In this document: piece after piece, positions 6,586 through 7,381 of the stretch
How positions within the stretch are numbered: the stretch's first letter is position 1
Layout: every line of letters starts with the position of its first letter
Assembly: GCA_012032075.1 (NCBI GenBank)
Contig: JAAURU010000179.1
Coordinates: forward strand, 1-7,381
Direction of reading: 5' to 3'
Length of the DNA stretch: 7,381 bases
Source: Flavobacterium sp.
GTDB taxonomy: Bacteria > Bacteroidota > Bacteroidia > Flavobacteriales > Flavobacteriaceae
Program-made: the position numbers and the translations under genes
The notes under the pieces: generated by a model
What the model was told of the DNA's origin: nothing
Databases searched by the model: none
Seen by the model: only the letters and a program-made list of their open reading frames with translations

Positions 6586-7381
6586 ATGTATAAAAAAATA
6601 GTCTTTTTACTATTGTTTTTTGCTTCAATTTCAAATGCTCAAGAAGTAATTAACGGAAAATAGTAGATGAAAATAATGAACCTTTACCAAGTGCCAATGT
6701 TTTTTGGCAAAATACATCAATAGGAGCAACTACAGATATTGATGGGAAATTCTCTATTAAAAAATCAGAGGGAACCTCTAGTTTGATAGTGAGTTACATT
6801 GGTTATAAAACCAAAAAAATTGAAATAGTTTCAACCAATTTTATTACTATTAAGTTAGAAGCAGTAACTAATTTAGAGGAAGTAACCGTTTCAAAAACAA
6901 AAAAAAGTACTACTTATTCTAAGTTTGAAGCTACCAATGTACAAACAATGAGTCAAAAAGAGTTATTGAAAGCGGCTTGTTGTAATATTTCGGAAAGTTT
7001 TAGTACAAATCCTTCTATAGATGTTAGTTTTTCTGACGCTGTGACAGGGAATAAGCAAATAAAAATGCTAGGTCTTACAAGTCCATATATTTTAATTGCT
7101 GAAGAAAATATACCTTCGGTAAGAGGTGCTTCACAAGCTTACGGCTTATCTTTTGTTCCAGGTACTTGGGTGGAAAGCATTCAAATTACAAAAGGAGCTG
7201 GAAGTGTTATCAATGGTTACGAAAGTATTTCTGGGCAAATTAATTATGAAATTTTAAAACCATCAAACGACATTCCTTTTTTCTTGAATGCATTTGCTGG
7301 AATGGGAGGAAGATTTGAATTAAATACCCATTTTAATCAGAAATATTCTGATAAACTGAGTTCAACTTTGTTTTTGCATGG
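6586..7381 (+). CDS. TonB-dependent receptor, N-terminal part (frameshifted early; cut by window edge)
   Basis: This is an outer-membrane beta-barrel transporter energised by TonB. One A is missing in the run 6657-6660; with it restored, 265 codons read through to the window end, beginning with a signal peptide MYKKIVFLLLFFASISNAQ. Next is a carboxypeptidase-regulatory-like beta-sandwich (about 21-92: VINGKIVDENNEPLPSANV, TDIDGKFSI, YIGYK), then a TonB-box-like LEEVTVSK (97-104), and a plug domain (about 112-228) with KAACCNISESF, VTGNKQIKMLGL, VESIQITKGAGSV and GYESISGQIN. The barrel begins near 232 and continues outside. The substrate is unknown. The CC pair at 132-133 in the plug and the Cys-rich partner gene upstream favour a metal such as copper over sugars, and no SusD follows within the window. 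Without correction the frame stops after 25 codons. Confidence 0.9.

Overview
The window looks like chromosomal DNA of a member of the Flavobacteriaceae (Bacteroidota), probably Flavobacterium or a close relative. The evidence is low GC with A/T-rich codon use, Bacteroidota-type -7 boxes (TAnnTTTG) instead of Shine-Dalgarno-led starts, an XrtF-type exosortase with its partner membrane protein, and a TonB-dependent receptor carrying an N-terminal carboxypeptidase-regulatory-like domain.

Layout. On the minus strand lie polynucleotide phosphorylase (pnp, 1-1856, C-terminus outside the window), ribosomal protein S15 (rpsO, 1991-2260) with a clear intrinsic terminator behind it, and a GAF-domain protein related to free methionine-(R)-sulfoxide reductase (2377-2831). 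From about 2890 everything is on the plus strand. First come the exosortase xrtF (2901-3450) and its overlapping membrane partner (3431-3882). Next is a tightly coupled pair: an ATP-cone plus PD-(D/E)XK nuclease-like protein (3901-4728) and a metallo-beta-lactamase/beta-CASP RNase-like protein (4725-6082). Last are a small Cys-rich exported protein of the HYC_CC_PP type (6127-6535) and the start of a TonB-dependent receptor (6586-7381, running off the end).

How the genes work together. rpsO-pnp is the common bacterial ribosome/RNA-decay pairing. XrtF and its partner form an inner-membrane protein-sorting unit, but no sorting substrate is visible here. The ATP-cone nuclease and beta-CASP hydrolase overlap by 4 bp and probably act in one nucleic-acid-processing pathway that may respond to nucleotide levels; this is the least described unit in the window. 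The HYC_CC_PP protein and receptor look like a metal-related outer-membrane uptake operon with its own good promoter.

Sequence quality. Every gene from 2377 onward except 3901-4728 has its frame broken by one or more single-base indels, about ten in total. Essentially all lie in A, T or G/C homopolymers, and each time the next frame continues the same conserved protein. I read these as sequencing or assembly errors rather than gene decay, and annotate the reconstructed full-length genes as CDS. No tRNA, rRNA, CRISPR array, insertion sequence or phage feature was seen.
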